64,000 nt of DNA from Halopiger goleimassiliensis (GTDB taxonomy: Archaea; Halobacteriota; Halobacteria; Halobacteriales; Natrialbaceae). Positions 35,245 to 43,757 of the stretch are shown here, one piece after another. Location of the stretch: contig NZ_HG315690.1 in the NCBI RefSeq assembly GCF_000455345.1, forward strand, positions 124,001-188,000, in the 5' to 3' direction. The position numbers and the translations under genes were made by a program. How positions within the stretch are numbered: the first letter of the stretch is position 1; the number at the start of each line of letters is the position of its first letter. The notes below the pieces were generated by a model, which made no database searches, was not told the origin of the DNA, and saw nothing but the letters and a program-made list of their open reading frames with translations.

Positions 35245-35726
35245 CCCAGAACCCAGTCACCGCCGTATTCGCCGCACAGCGCACCGCGATCGAACAGTCC
35301 CAGAACCTCACCCACGACGCCCTCGAGGCCCAGTCGGCCTCGTTCGGGGCGTTCGCCGACGCCGTCGAGACCCAGGGCGCGCTCCTCGAGTCCAACGCGG
35401 ACCTGACGAAGGGTACCGCCCACGCCTACCTCGATGCGCTCGAGGCCTCGCTGCCCGAGGAGGCCGCCGACTTCGACGAACTGCGCGAGTTCGTCGACGA
35501 GAGCGTCGACTCCGCGACCGAGGCCCAGAGCCAGTCGTTCGAGGCGCTGATCGAGGCCCTCGAGGAGTCCGAAGCCGCCTACGACGAGGTCGTCGCCAAC
35601 TACTCGGAGGTCGTCGACACGTCCTTCGACGCCTTCCTCGAGGCTCACGAGCAGGTCGAGGAGAACGTCGCCGCCGTCGCCGAAAACGTCGAGGAAGCCG
35701 CCGAAGAGATCGACGTTTCGGCCTAG
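35241..35726 (+). CDS. phaP: Haloarchaeal phasin, PHA granule-associated protein
   Basis: A 161-aa, almost wholly helical, acidic protein with no Cys and heptad-like repeats (QSQNLTHDALEAQSASFGAFADAVETQ and FEALIEALEESEAAYDEVV), as expected for a phasin coating PHA granules. The ATG overlaps the phaR stop (ATGA), so stoichiometric expression with phaR is likely. It is followed 45 nt later by phaE. Confidence 0.9.
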   Translation: MTQNPVTAVFAAQRTAIEQSQNLTHDALEAQSASFGAFADAVETQGALLESNADLTKGTAHAYLDALEASLPEEAADFDELREFVDESVDSATEAQSQSFEALIEALEESEAAYDEVVANYSEVVDTSFDAFLEAHEQVEENVAAVAENVEEAAEEIDVSA

Positions 35727-35771
35727 AACGACCACGCAGCCTTTTCACGCACGGTCTCAAATTATCGCCCA

Positions 35772-36323
35772 ATGTCAGATTCACAACAGCCCCAGCCGCA
35801 AAACTGGAACGCGTTCGTCGAACAGTGGAACGAACAGCTCCTCGAGTCCCTCGAGGACAACATGGAGGCCCAGGCGCAGTTCGTCGAGAGCTGGTCGGAG
35901 GCCGTCGGCGAAGCTACCGAGGAGAACGAGATCTCCGACGGCGTCGAGGGGTACGCCAAGGCCTACGAGACGTGGATGAACGCCTCCCAGCAGATGGTCG
36001 AGCGGATGAACGACCGGCTCGAGGGCGAGGACGTCGACGTCGAGGAGTTCCGGGACATCTGGCTGAACACGGCCAACGAAGCGTTCAAGGACGTCATGTC
36101 GACGACCGCCTTCGCGAAGATGACCGGCGAGACCGTCGGTGACGTCCTCGAGATGCAACAGCAGGCCGACGAGACGGCCCAAGAGACCCTGCGGACGCTC
36201 GGCTTCGCGACCGAAGACGACGTCGTCGAAGTCGGCGACCGCCTGGTCGAACTCGAGCGCCGCCAGCACGACGTCGAGCAAAAACTCGACCGCGTTCTCG
36301 ACCATCTCGAAGACGACCAGTAA
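35772..36323 (+). CDS. phaE: Class III PHA synthase subunit PhaE
   Basis: A 183-aa helical protein starting MSDSQQPQPQNWNAFVEQWNEQ with LWLNTANEAFKDVM-type and ETVGDVLEMQQQADE segments, and the C-terminal coiled coil DRLVELERRQHDVEQKLDRVLDHLE. Haloarchaeal PhaE is shorter than the bacterial one and is required for PhaC activity. The phaC ATG follows after a 3-nt spacer. Confidence 0.93.
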   Translation: MSDSQQPQPQNWNAFVEQWNEQLLESLEDNMEAQAQFVESWSEAVGEATEENEISDGVEGYAKAYETWMNASQQMVERMNDRLEGEDVDVEEFRDIWLNTANEAFKDVMSTTAFAKMTGETVGDVLEMQQQADETAQETLRTLGFATEDDVVEVGDRLVELERRQHDVEQKLDRVLDHLEDDQ

Positions 36324-36326
36324 ACA

Positions 36327-37901
36327 ATGAACCCCTACACAACCGCCCTGGACTTCCAACGGCAGGCCTGGGAGGCCGCGGCCGACCTGGCGGACAAGTC
36401 CCAGGTCGCCCCGGACCGCACCGAGACCATCGAAAACATCGAGGTGGGCCAGACGCCGAGCGAGGTCGTTTACGAGGAGAACAAACTCGAGTTGCTCCAC
36501 TATGAGGCACAGACCGAAGAGCAACACGACATTCCGATCCTCATCGTCTACGCGCTGATCAACAAACCGTACATTCTTGATCTCCAGCCGGATCGATCCG
36601 TCGTCCGCCAGCTGCTGGACGCCGGGTTCGACGTCTACCTGATCGACTGGGGCGAACCCTCCAAACTCGATCGATCGCTCTCGCTCGACGACTACGTCAA
36701 CCGCTACATCGACAACTGCGTCGACGTCGTCCGCGAGCGCTCCGGGCAGGACGAGATCAACATTCTGGGCTACTGTATGGGCGGCACGAAATCGGCCATG
36801 TACGCCTCGTTGTACCCCGAGAAGGTCAAGAATCTCGGACTGATGGCCGCCGGACTCTGTTTCGCCGGCGAGGGTGGCGTCCTCGAGCTCTGGGGAGCGG
36901 AAGACTACTACGATCCCGAGGCCGTCACCGAGACGTTCGACAACGTCCCCGCAGAGTTCCTCGATGTCGGGTTCGCGCTGATGGATCCCGTCGCGAACAA
37001 CGTGACGAAGTACGTCCGCTTCTACGACAACGTGGAGGACGAGGACTTCGTCGAGAACTTCGCCCGCATGGAGCGCTGGCTCGACGAGGGCATCGACGTC
37101 GCCGGCGAGGCCTACGAGGAGTTCATCCGCGACATCTACCAGGAGAACAAGCTCTACAACAACGAGCTCTACCTGGGTGGCGAGCACGTCGACCTCTCCA
37201 ACGTCGACATGCCCGTCCTCCAGATCGTCGCCGAGTACGACCACCTCATCCCGCCGGGGGCCTCGAAGCCGTTCAACGAGGTCATCGCCTCGGACGACAC
37301 CGAGATCATGGAGTTCGCGACGGGCCACATCGGGATGTCGGTCTCCTCGCGAAGCCACGCAGAACTCTGGCCGGACGTCTGCGAGTGGTTCGAGGAACGC
37401 TCGAACGGTACCGAGGTCGAGAGCGAACCCGAGACGCCCGAACCCAAGGAGACCGACGCGGCCCTCGCCGAGGACGTCGCCGGCGACGAGTCCGGCCCCG
37501 AGGACCTCACCGACGGCGGCTCCGGCCTCGAGCCGACGAGCGGAACCGACGCGCATCTGGACGCCGAAACGAGCGACCACCACGGCACCGACCGTTCCGA
37601 CGAGGAAATCGTCGAACGTGCCGAAGGCAACGTACAGGATGCACCCGCGGAACCGGGCGAGATGACCGTCGACGACGACGTGGCCGAGGAAGTGACCGAC
37701 GAGGAGTCGGCCATCGAGCAAGAAGAAGACGACCTGACAGCCCTCAATGGCGTCGGCCAGGCCTACGCCGAAGACCTCCACGAGGCCGGCATCGAGACGT
37801 TCGAGGAACTCGCCGCCGCCGACGCCGCGGAACTGGCCGCCGAAACCGGTATCTCCCCCAGCCGGATCGAAGACTGGATCGAACAGGCCGAAAACCGCTG
37901 A
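36327..37901 (+). CDS. phaC: Class III PHA synthase catalytic subunit PhaC with C-terminal HhH extension
   Basis: A 524-aa alpha/beta-hydrolase synthase polymerising hydroxyacyl-CoA. The lipase-like box is GYCMGG with Cys150 as nucleophile; Asp305 (AEYDHLIPP) and His334 (TGHIGM) complete the triad. The catalytic core ends near residue 360, the normal class III size. Then come an acidic, disordered linker (361-467) and a helix-hairpin-helix module (468-524, [20 protein letters not shown] ... [13 protein letters not shown]). Haloarchaeal PhaC proteins are known for longer C-termini; the folded HhH end is the odd part. Third in phaR-phaP-phaE-phaC. Confidence 0.95.
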   Translation: MNPYTTALDFQRQAWEAAADLADKSQVAPDRTETIENIEVGQTPSEVVYEENKLELLHYEAQTEEQHDIPILIVYALINKPYILDLQPDRSVVRQLLDAGFDVYLIDWGEPSKLDRSLSLDDYVNRYIDNCVDVVRERSGQDEINILGYCMGGTKSAMYASLYPEKVKNLGLMAAGLCFAGEGGVLELWGAEDYYDPEAVTETFDNVPAEFLDVGFALMDPVANNVTKYVRFYDNVEDEDFVENFARMERWLDEGIDVAGEAYEEFIRDIYQENKLYNNELYLGGEHVDLSNVDMPVLQIVAEYDHLIPPGASKPFNEVIASDDTEIMEFATGHIGMSVSSRSHAELWPDVCEWFEERSNGTEVESEPETPEPKETDAALAEDVAGDESGPEDLTDGGSGLEPTSGTDAHLDAETSDHHGTDRSDEEIVERAEGNVQDAPAEPGEMTVDDDVAEEVTDEESAIEQEEDDLTALNGVGQAYAEDLHEAGIETFEELAAADAAELAAETGISPSRIEDWIEQAENR

Positions 37902-38021
37902 GCGATCCCTTCCGATTCTTCCCGTGGTTATCGTCTCCGGCCGTGTCGGTCGCGACAGGCGTGACGCTCACTCCTGACTGTTCCGTCACTGACAGGTGGA
38001 CGTTCTGGTAGTTGACAGGTC

Positions 38022-38030
38022 ATTATATAC
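38022..38030 (+). promoter_or_regulatory. TATA box of phaB
   Basis: ATTATATAC is centred about 27 nt before the phaB ATG at 38054, so phaB has its own promoter and a leaderless or very short leader, separate from the phaRPEC transcript. Confidence 0.6.
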
Positions 38031-38053
38031 CGCCAGCGGTGGACAGGGGGCGT

Positions 38054-38797
38054 ATGTCCATGGATGGACGCACCTGCGTGATCACAGGGTCGGCACGCGG
38101 CATCGGCCGAGGGATCGCCGAATACCTCGGGCGGGAGGGCGCGAACGTGGTCGTCAACTACCGGTCCTCGGAAGGATCGGCACACGAGGCCGTCGATGCC
38201 ATCGAATCGGCCGGCGGGCAGGCTGTTCCAGCACAGGCGGACGTCACCGACCGCGACGAGGTCGAACACATGCGTGAGGTCTGTCACGAGGCGTTCGGCC
38301 CGGCGGACGTCCTCGTCAACAACGCCGGCATCACGGCCGATCAGCAGTTCACCGAGATGACCCGCGAGGAGTGGGACCGGGTCATGGACGTCAACCTCGG
38401 CGGCACGTTCAACTGTACCCAGGCGTTCTACGACGACATCTGGGAGGCCGAGGAGGGCCGGTTGATCAACATCTCGAGCGTCGTCGGCAAACAGGGCAAC
38501 TTCGGTCAGGCGAACTACGCCGCCGCCAAAAGCGGCATGTTCGGGTTCACCCGGACCATCGCGCTCGAACTCGCCCAGGGCGGATCGACGGCTAACTGCG
38601 TCGCACCCGGCTTCACGATGACCGACATGCTCGAGAGCGTCCCGGATACGGTCTTAGAGCGGATCATCTCGGGCATCCCGCTCGAGCGACTCGGCGAGGT
38701 CGAGGACGTCGCGGCGGTCGTTCGGTTCCTGGCGAGCGAGGAATCGTCGTACGTGACCGGCGAAGTGATCGACGTCAACGGCGGGATGGACCTCTGA
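38054..38797 (+). CDS. phaB: Acetoacetyl-CoA/3-oxoacyl reductase (SDR), PHA precursor supply
   Basis: A 247-aa short-chain dehydrogenase. The NADP site is TGSARGIGRGIAEYL, then NNAG at the end of beta-4, the catalytic Ser in NISSVVGKQG, YAAAK (Tyr-x3-Lys), and the FabG/PhaB-type end IPLERLGEVEDVAAVVRFLASEESSYVTGEVIDVNGG. The position 150 nt after phaC supports acetoacetyl-CoA reduction to (R)-3-hydroxybutyryl-CoA rather than fatty acid synthesis, which haloarchaea do not rely on. Confidence 0.92.
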   Translation: MSMDGRTCVITGSARGIGRGIAEYLGREGANVVVNYRSSEGSAHEAVDAIESAGGQAVPAQADVTDRDEVEHMREVCHEAFGPADVLVNNAGITADQQFTEMTREEWDRVMDVNLGGTFNCTQAFYDDIWEAEEGRLINISSVVGKQGNFGQANYAAAKSGMFGFTRTIALELAQGGSTANCVAPGFTMTDMLESVPDTVLERIISGIPLERLGEVEDVAAVVRFLASEESSYVTGEVIDVNGGMDL

Positions 38798-38905
38798 CAC
38801 GCGGGTCTCGACCGAGAACCACCCCCGGTGGTGAACCGGACGGAGCGAGCGCCGTTTCCACCTGATTCCGAAATGGTTAACTTTCTAACTTGATTTTCGA
38901 AGCAC

Positions 38906-39295
38906 ATGGAGCGACGAACTTTCATCCAATCGACGGTAGCGACGACCGCAACGGTTGCACTCGCCGGCTGTATCTTCGGCGGGGAGAAACTGTCGGCCGA
39001 ACTCGAGGACGGCGAGACGGAATCGTTCGAGGCCAGCGAGGGAGACGAGTACGAGGTTACCGTCGATGCGCAGACGGACGGGGCAGTCGACGTGGAGATC
39101 CAGTACGACGCGGAGCGATCGGCCGAGGAGATGGAAGATCAGGGGGACGTGATGGGCATGATGAACGGGTTGATGCAAGGTCCAGTGCTCGAGGAAACGG
39201 TCGAGGACGAGGAAACGTTCGATATCGAGATCGAAGGCGACGGCTACTACGAGGTCTCCGTCTCCGGCGGTACCGCGGACGTCACCGTCGCCTGA
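38906..39295 (+). CDS. Hypothetical Tat/lipoprotein, 129 aa
   Basis: The N-terminus MERRTFIQSTVATTATVALAGC combines a twin-arginine pair with a lipobox (Cys22), so the product is likely a membrane-anchored extracellular lipoprotein. The mature part is acidic and beta-rich, with an Met-rich stretch (EMEDQGDVMGMMNGLM) in the middle and a final DGYYEVSVSGGTADVTVA. A GTTAACTTT TATA-like box about 26 nt upstream suggests a leaderless mRNA. Function unknown. Confidence 0.8.
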   Translation: MERRTFIQSTVATTATVALAGCIFGGEKLSAELEDGETESFEASEGDEYEVTVDAQTDGAVDVEIQYDAERSAEEMEDQGDVMGMMNGLMQGPVLEETVEDEETFDIEIEGDGYYEVSVSGGTADVTVA

Positions 39296-39337
39296 TCGAC
39301 CGCGATAACGGGCTTCAATTCGGTCGTCGGAACGCCG

Positions 39338-39877
39338 TCACCGGTCGGCCTCCCGCTCGTCGGCCTGCGCCGAGACGTCAGTGCCCTCGGCCACCGACCG
39401 AATCGTGTCGTACTCGTCGTCGCTGTATGCGATGAACCGGACGTCCTCGAGTGCCTCCGGCTCGTAGCTGCTGAGTTCCTCGTCGATGATCCGGGCACCG
39501 TCCGCGAGGTCGAAGCCCGCGACGCCACAGCCGAGCGCCGGAATCACGAGGGAGCGACAGCCGAGTTCGTCCGCGCGCACGAGGCTGTTGCGGGTCGCCG
39601 ACCGGATGCTCTCCTCGGTCGCCTGTCCGTCGCCGTAGTGTGGCATCGCGGCGGCGTGGATCACGTAGTCGGCGTCGAGGTCGTAGGCGTCGGTGACCGC
39701 GACCTCGCCGAGGTCGACCGGTCCCTTCTCCATGGTCGCCTCGTTGATCTCCTCGCCGGCACCTCGTCTGAGAGCGCCGGCGACCCCGGAACCCATGCGG
39801 AGGCTCGTTCCGGCGGCGTTGACCAGTGCGTCTGCGGACTGTTCCGCGATGTCACCCTGGACGACCGCGTACTCCAT
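39338..39877 (-). CDS. Macro-domain protein (ADP-ribose/O-acetyl-ADP-ribose hydrolase-like)
   Basis: The ATG at 39877 gives 179 residues. VVQGDIAEQSADALVNAAGTSLRMGSGVAGALR is the macro-domain adenine and catalytic loop with the NAAG-type Asn, VAVTDAYDLDADYVIHAA follows, and VIPALGCGVAGFD is the diphosphate loop. Such proteins bind or cleave ADP-ribose derivatives. The extra 25-residue acidic tail is not part of the fold. The gene is divergent from a tiny gene behind DtxR-type operators. Confidence 0.9.
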   Translation of the reverse strand: MEYAVVQGDIAEQSADALVNAAGTSLRMGSGVAGALRRGAGEEINEATMEKGPVDLGEVAVTDAYDLDADYVIHAAAMPHYGDGQATEESIRSATRNSLVRADELGCRSLVIPALGCGVAGFDLADGARIIDEELSSYEPEALEDVRFIAYSDDEYDTIRSVAEGTDVSAQADEREADR

Positions 39878-40059
39878 AGCTGAATCGACGATCCGAGAGC
39901 GTTTGAACCTACGGCTGCCGTCGCCGGGGAACTGCGCGTCGACGCTGGGCCACGGCGGGACTCGAAGCCCCGAATCCGTCCTCGCAGACTGAATTTCGAA
40001 CATCCGGTACCAGTCCAGACCGGACGTTTCAACGCGTCTGGGCGTCGGCTCCCGGTTTC

Positions 40060-40099
40060 TTAGGCGGACCAAAACCTTTTTAGATTTAGGGTGGCCTAA
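40060..40099 (+). promoter_or_regulatory. Tandem DtxR-type operators flanking a TATA box
   Basis: A perfect inverted repeat TTAGGGTGGCCTAA (TTAGG-N4-CCTAA) lies at 40086-40099, between the TATA-like CTTTTTAG (40076-40083) and the start at 40109. A second copy with one mismatch, TTAGGCGGACCAAA, lies at 40060-40073 on the other side of the TATA box. TTAGG/CCTAA half-sites are those of DtxR/IdeR-type metal repressors. The placement fits repression by blocking TFB/TBP and polymerase. Confidence 0.65.
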
Positions 40100-40108
40100 T
40101 CCAACGTG

Positions 40109-40276
40109 ATGGACGTACCCGCCCGAAGGCAGGAATCGGACGCCGACGAGGAACCTCCCGAGCCGACGGCAGTCGTAACCAGCCACGAGACTCGCCCCGG
40201 AAACGTCGTCTTCACCGAACGGGGGAACTCCGACGGCTGGATCGCGACGGACCTGACCGTCGACCTCGAGCCCTGA
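40109..40276 (+). CDS. Haloarchaeal microprotein (DUF7331-like), 55 aa
   Basis: A 55-aa frame reading MDVPARRQESDADEEPPEPT, then VVTSHETRPGNVVFTERGNSDGWIATDLTVDLEP. The 'vvfte..nsdgWIatDltv' end resembles a family of very small haloarchaeal proteins ending in a conserved Trp-Ile motif; the DUF name is tentative. The ATG lies 29 nt after a TATA-like box, so the mRNA is leaderless, and two DtxR-type sites overlap the promoter. A metal-responsive microprotein is the inference. Confidence 0.72.
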   Translation: MDVPARRQESDADEEPPEPTAVVTSHETRPGNVVFTERGNSDGWIATDLTVDLEP

Positions 40277-40448
40277 ATCGGCGCAGCCGACGCCTCGGCT
40301 CCGTCGTCGGTACGCTCGGAGCCGCCGACACCCCTGAGCAGTCCGTCCAACTCTCGTTTCGCTCTCTACGTCGACCGTCTCGACGCTCGATTCCTGTCCG
40401 TGCTGCCGTCACTCGCGTCTTATCGCTTCGCCAATCACCGACGGCCGA

Positions 40449-41000
40449 TCACGTCGCGTCCTCGAGCAACAGTCCCAGATAGGAGGTCCGCACCTGATCG
40501 TCCGCGTCCAGTCCCAGTCGTTCGAGCACGTCGACGGCTCCCTCGCGGGCCGACTCGAGGGCGTCGCGGTCCTCGACGTCGGTCTCGACCTCGACGTACT
40601 CGCCGACGTCCGTGACCGCGTCCAGGGTGATCGTGTACTCCTCGAGCGCGTAGCGCTGGCGCTCCTTGCGGACCGTCGCGGCGGGTTCGAAGCCGAGGTT
40701 CGTCAGGACGGCGTCCAACGTCTCGCCGTCGCCGACGGTGGTTTCGAACTCCTCGCGACTCTTCGACTCCTCCTCGAGCAACGGTCCCTTGTAGGTGATG
40801 CGGGTCGTCGTCTCGTCGGCGTCGGGGGCCGACTCCCGACGGATCCGCAACGCCTCGTCCGTCTCGGGAAACGACCGGTGGGGCGCGTCGTAGTAGGTGT
40901 CGACCTGCACGACGGCCCGCGTCCGGTCCGCGCCGAGGGCCTCGAGGCGTTCCTCGACGACCTCGAGGTCGGCCGGGACCTTCAGTTCGATTTCGTACAT
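40449..41000 (-). CDS. cyaB: CYTH-domain protein (class IV adenylate cyclase / CyaB-like)
   Basis: A 183-aa CYTH protein. The signature ExExK is seen as YEIELKVP at the N-terminus, followed by VDTYYDAPHRSF, EALRIRRES, RITYKGP and a C-terminal YVEVET segment of alternating charged strands forming the triphosphate tunnel. Archaeal CyaB-like proteins act on triphosphates; adenylate cyclase versus thiamine-triphosphatase-type activity cannot be told apart here. It is divergent from the FKBP gene by 88 nt. Confidence 0.9.
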   Translation of the reverse strand: MYEIELKVPADLEVVEERLEALGADRTRAVVQVDTYYDAPHRSFPETDEALRIRRESAPDADETTTRITYKGPLLEEESKSREEFETTVGDGETLDAVLTNLGFEPAATVRKERQRYALEEYTITLDAVTDVGEYVEVETDVEDRDALESAREGAVDVLERLGLDADDQVRTSYLGLLLEDAT

Positions 41001-41088
41001 GGGGGAGGGGACGGGAAACGATCGTAAGTATCGGTCGTTCTCGGGCGAAAACGTCGTACTTAAATGTAGACGGCCGGACGTACCACGT

Positions 41089-42066
41089 ATGACCGAGGAA
41101 CAGGAGGCCGCATCCGAGGAGCAGGCCGATGACGTCGAGGAAGAAGTAGCAGACGAAGACGCCGCCGAAGCCGAGGGGCTGCAGGAGGGCGACTTCGTCG
41201 AACTCGAGTACACCGCCTACACCGCAGACGGCGAACAGCTTGTCGACACGACCGACCCCGAGGTCGCCGAGGAGGAAGGCGTCGACGACCAGGGCCAGGA
41301 GTTCAAGCCCCGAACGATCGTGCTGGGAGAGGGCCACATCTTCGAGGCCGTCGAGGAGGCCATCGTCGGCTCCGAAGCCGGCGACTCCGGCACCGTGACG
41401 GTCCCCGCCGAGGACGCCTTCGGCGAGTACGATCCCGACAACGTCGAGACCGTCAGCGCGGAGAAGATCGACGAGGACGACCGCTACCCCGGTGCGAACG
41501 TCACCGTCGACGGCAAGCAGGGCTACATCAGCACGATCATCGGCGGCCGCGCCCGCGTCGACTTCAACCACCCGCTGGCCGGCGAGGACGTCGAGTACGA
41601 GTACGAGATCGTCGACGAGGTCGACGATCGCGAGCAGCAGGCTGCCGGCCTCTTCGAGATGATGCTCGGCTTCGAACCGGAACTCTGGATCGAAACGGAC
41701 GAAGTCGAGGAGGAGGTCCCGGTCGAACCCGACGAGGACGAAGCTGACGAAGACGACGAACCCGCCGAACCCGAGTTCGAAACCGAGGTCGTCGAGAAGG
41801 AGTCGCTCTACGTCGAGGCGACGCCCCAGATGACGATGAATCAGCAGTGGATGATGGGCAAACAGCAGATCGGTCAGCAGGTCATCGACCAGGTCGGCGT
41901 CGACCGCATCGTCGTCCAGGAGGTCATCGACGGCATGGGCATGGGTGGCCTCGGCGGTATGATGGGCGGCATGGGCGGTATGGGCGGCGGCGACATCGAG
42001 GACGCTCTCGAGGACGCCGACGTCGATGCCGACGAGATCGTCGAAGAACTCGAAGGCGACGAGTAA
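41089..42066 (+). CDS. FKBP-type peptidyl-prolyl isomerase (SlyD-like), long archaeal form
   Basis: A 325-aa isomerase/chaperone. The FKBP domain (30-95 plus 165-180) is split by the IF chaperone insert (about 105-165: GEYDPDNVETVSAEKI ... VTVDGKQGYI ... RVDFNHPLAGEDVEYEYEI). An acidic linker (205-232) leads to a C-terminal archaeal extension. Residues 282-301 are almost only Gly and Met. The ATG is about 30 nt after ACTTAAATG. It assists folding in the cytoplasm. Confidence 0.95.
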   Translation: MTEEQEAASEEQADDVEEEVADEDAAEAEGLQEGDFVELEYTAYTADGEQLVDTTDPEVAEEEGVDDQGQEFKPRTIVLGEGHIFEAVEEAIVGSEAGDSGTVTVPAEDAFGEYDPDNVETVSAEKIDEDDRYPGANVTVDGKQGYISTIIGGRARVDFNHPLAGEDVEYEYEIVDEVDDREQQAAGLFEMMLGFEPELWIETDEVEEEVPVEPDEDEADEDDEPAEPEFETEVVEKESLYVEATPQMTMNQQWMMGKQQIGQQVIDQVGVDRIVVQEVIDGMGMGGLGGMMGGMGGMGGGDIEDALEDADVDADEIVEELEGDE

Positions 42067-42184
42067 CGCCGCAGTCGCCGAACGGTCGTCACGTCACTTT
42101 TCGACGGTTCCCATCGCCGCGATAGCTACCTCTGGGTTTCGATCGCGAGAATCGACGCCCGAGGAACTGCAGCAGTCGCGGTCG

Positions 42185-42388
42185 TTACCGACCGAGCAGG
42201 AGTTTGAGGCCGATTGCCCAGAACCCGCCGAAGAAGACGACGGCGGCGATCCCGGCGATCGCCTGGTCGGAAAACCCCAGCGGTGAGAGGACGACGCTCA
42301 GAAGTGGCAAGAGCGCGAAGAACGCGACGAGTCCGACCACAACCGCGACAGCCACGGTGAGCTGACCGACCAGTGCTCTGAACGCCAT
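42185..42388 (-). CDS. Small two-helix membrane protein, 67 aa
   Basis: Two hydrophobic helices (about 8-35 and 40-62) with a short loop and a KLLLGR end. The inner ATG at 42388 (MAFRALV) lies about 28 nt after an AAATTTTAG TATA-like box and is preferred as a leaderless start; the ATG at 42400 would add four residues. I do not recognise the family. Confidence 0.68.
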   Translation of the reverse strand: MAFRALVGQLTVAVAVVVGLVAFFALLPLLSVVLSPLGFSDQAIAGIAAVVFFGGFWAIGLKLLLGR

Positions 42389-42525
42389 TATCGAAAACAT
42401 ACAGCCACCACATCTAAAATTTCATAACACGCCGTCGGCACCGAAGTCTACTAGTCGCCTCGAGAATCGGCAGGTCTGTCCGGTACCCCGTCGCTCGATA
42501 CCGTCTGGAATCGAACGGGCGTCCG

Positions 42526-43590
42526 TTACACGTCCCGGTCGACGACGAACTCGGTGAACTCCCGGAGTTTCCGGCGCGTCGCCGGGTCGAAATCCACGTC
42601 GTCGATCGCCGTCCGTGCCCGCTCGGCCAACTCGAGCGCGCGCTCGCGGGCGTACTCGATGCTGCCGGCCTCTTCGAGGATCGAGAGGGCCTCGAGGACT
42701 TCCTCGTCGGTGTTTTCCGTCGCGGCCAGGATCTCTCGGAGGCGCTCGGCCCGTTCTGGTGGACTCTCCTCGAGAGCGTGGATGACGAGCAGCGTCTTCT
42801 TGCCCTCGCGGACGTCGTTACCGAACTCCTTGCCGAACTCGCCGGCCCGGCCCAGGGAGTTCTCCACGTCGAGGATGTCGTCGCCGATCTGGAAGGCGAC
42901 GGCGGTCAGTTCCGCGTACTCCGCGACGGCGGACTCGACCGCCGGGGGCTGGTCGGCGACGATTGCGGCCAGTCGGGCGACGATCCGGCCGAGACAGCCG
43001 GTCTTGCACGCACACATCTCGAGGTACTGGTCGGCGCTGATGTCGGGACTGCGTTCGTTGTGCCAGTGGATGTCCATCCCCTGGCCGAGGTGCGTCCGGT
43101 TGAGTTCGTACATCAGCATCTCGTAGGCCGCCAGGCGTCTCTCGGCGGGTAGGTCGGCCGGGTTCTCGGTCAGGATCTTCAGCGGCAAGAAGTACATCGC
43201 ATTGCCCGCGTTCAACGCGATGTCCTGACCGTAGAGCCGGTGAATTGCGGGTTCGCCGCGGCGTTTCGCGGCCCCGTCCTCGACGTCGTCGACGATGATC
43301 GTCCCGTTGTGCAGGATCTCCGGGATGCAAGCGTACGGGAGGTACTCGGTCGGCTCCTCGCCGAACCCCTCGACGAGGACCAGGAACAACACGGCCCGCC
43401 ACCGTTTCCCGCCGCGATCGAGCAACTCCCAGAGGGGATCCGCGAGCGCCCGCTGGATCGCCGTCGGATCGTACTCGTAGGTCGGATCGCCGAAGAACGA
43501 CTCGAGGTAGTCGGCGTCGATCTCCCGCGGCACGATGTCGGCGATCGCGTCGTCTATTACCGGCCGCCACTCGGCGAGCGTCTCCCGCAT
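42526..43590 (-). CDS. idsA: Polyprenyl (geranylgeranyl/farnesylgeranyl) diphosphate synthase
   Basis: A 354-aa trans-prenyltransferase making the C20 or C25 chains of archaeal lipids. The first Asp-rich motif is IIVDDVEDGAAKRRGEP, and the second is FQIGDDILDVEN. GKRWRAVLFL near residue 65 binds the IPP diphosphate. The N-terminal 50 residues are longer than in bacterial enzymes. The ATG at 43590 (MRETLAEW) was chosen; the one at 43617 adds nine residues. Product length depends on residues before DDxxD that cannot be judged here. Confidence 0.92.
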   Translation of the reverse strand: MRETLAEWRPVIDDAIADIVPREIDADYLESFFGDPTYEYDPTAIQRALADPLWELLDRGGKRWRAVLFLVLVEGFGEEPTEYLPYACIPEILHNGTIIVDDVEDGAAKRRGEPAIHRLYGQDIALNAGNAMYFLPLKILTENPADLPAERRLAAYEMLMYELNRTHLGQGMDIHWHNERSPDISADQYLEMCACKTGCLGRIVARLAAIVADQPPAVESAVAEYAELTAVAFQIGDDILDVENSLGRAGEFGKEFGNDVREGKKTLLVIHALEESPPERAERLREILAATENTDEEVLEALSILEEAGSIEYARERALELAERARTAIDDVDFDPATRRKLREFTEFVVDRDV

Positions 43591-43757
43591 ACCCGTTTCG
43601 AGCGCCGGGGGGCTCAAAAAGGTTCAGTTCCGTCTGTTCCGGAGACGGCCGTCTCGGCCCTCACGCGCCGCGTTCTCGACAGTTCGTCGACACCAGTTAC
43701 CGTTCGTGGCTGTCTCCATTCCAAAGGGGTATCCGGCTCCGGGTCAAGCCCGCGTAC

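Noticed and set aside
35781-37781. 666-codon minus-strand frame opposite phaE and phaC
   Set aside because: The phaE and phaC products on the plus strand have catalytic residues and operon spacing. The minus frame is a shadow created by high GC at third codon positions.
39950-40020. tRNA-like T-arm (GGGGCTTCGAGTCCC on the minus strand) upstream of the macro-domain gene
   Set aside because: The base before the TTCGA loop is C instead of the invariant G53, the stem does not pair over five bases, and no acceptor or anticodon arm can be completed.
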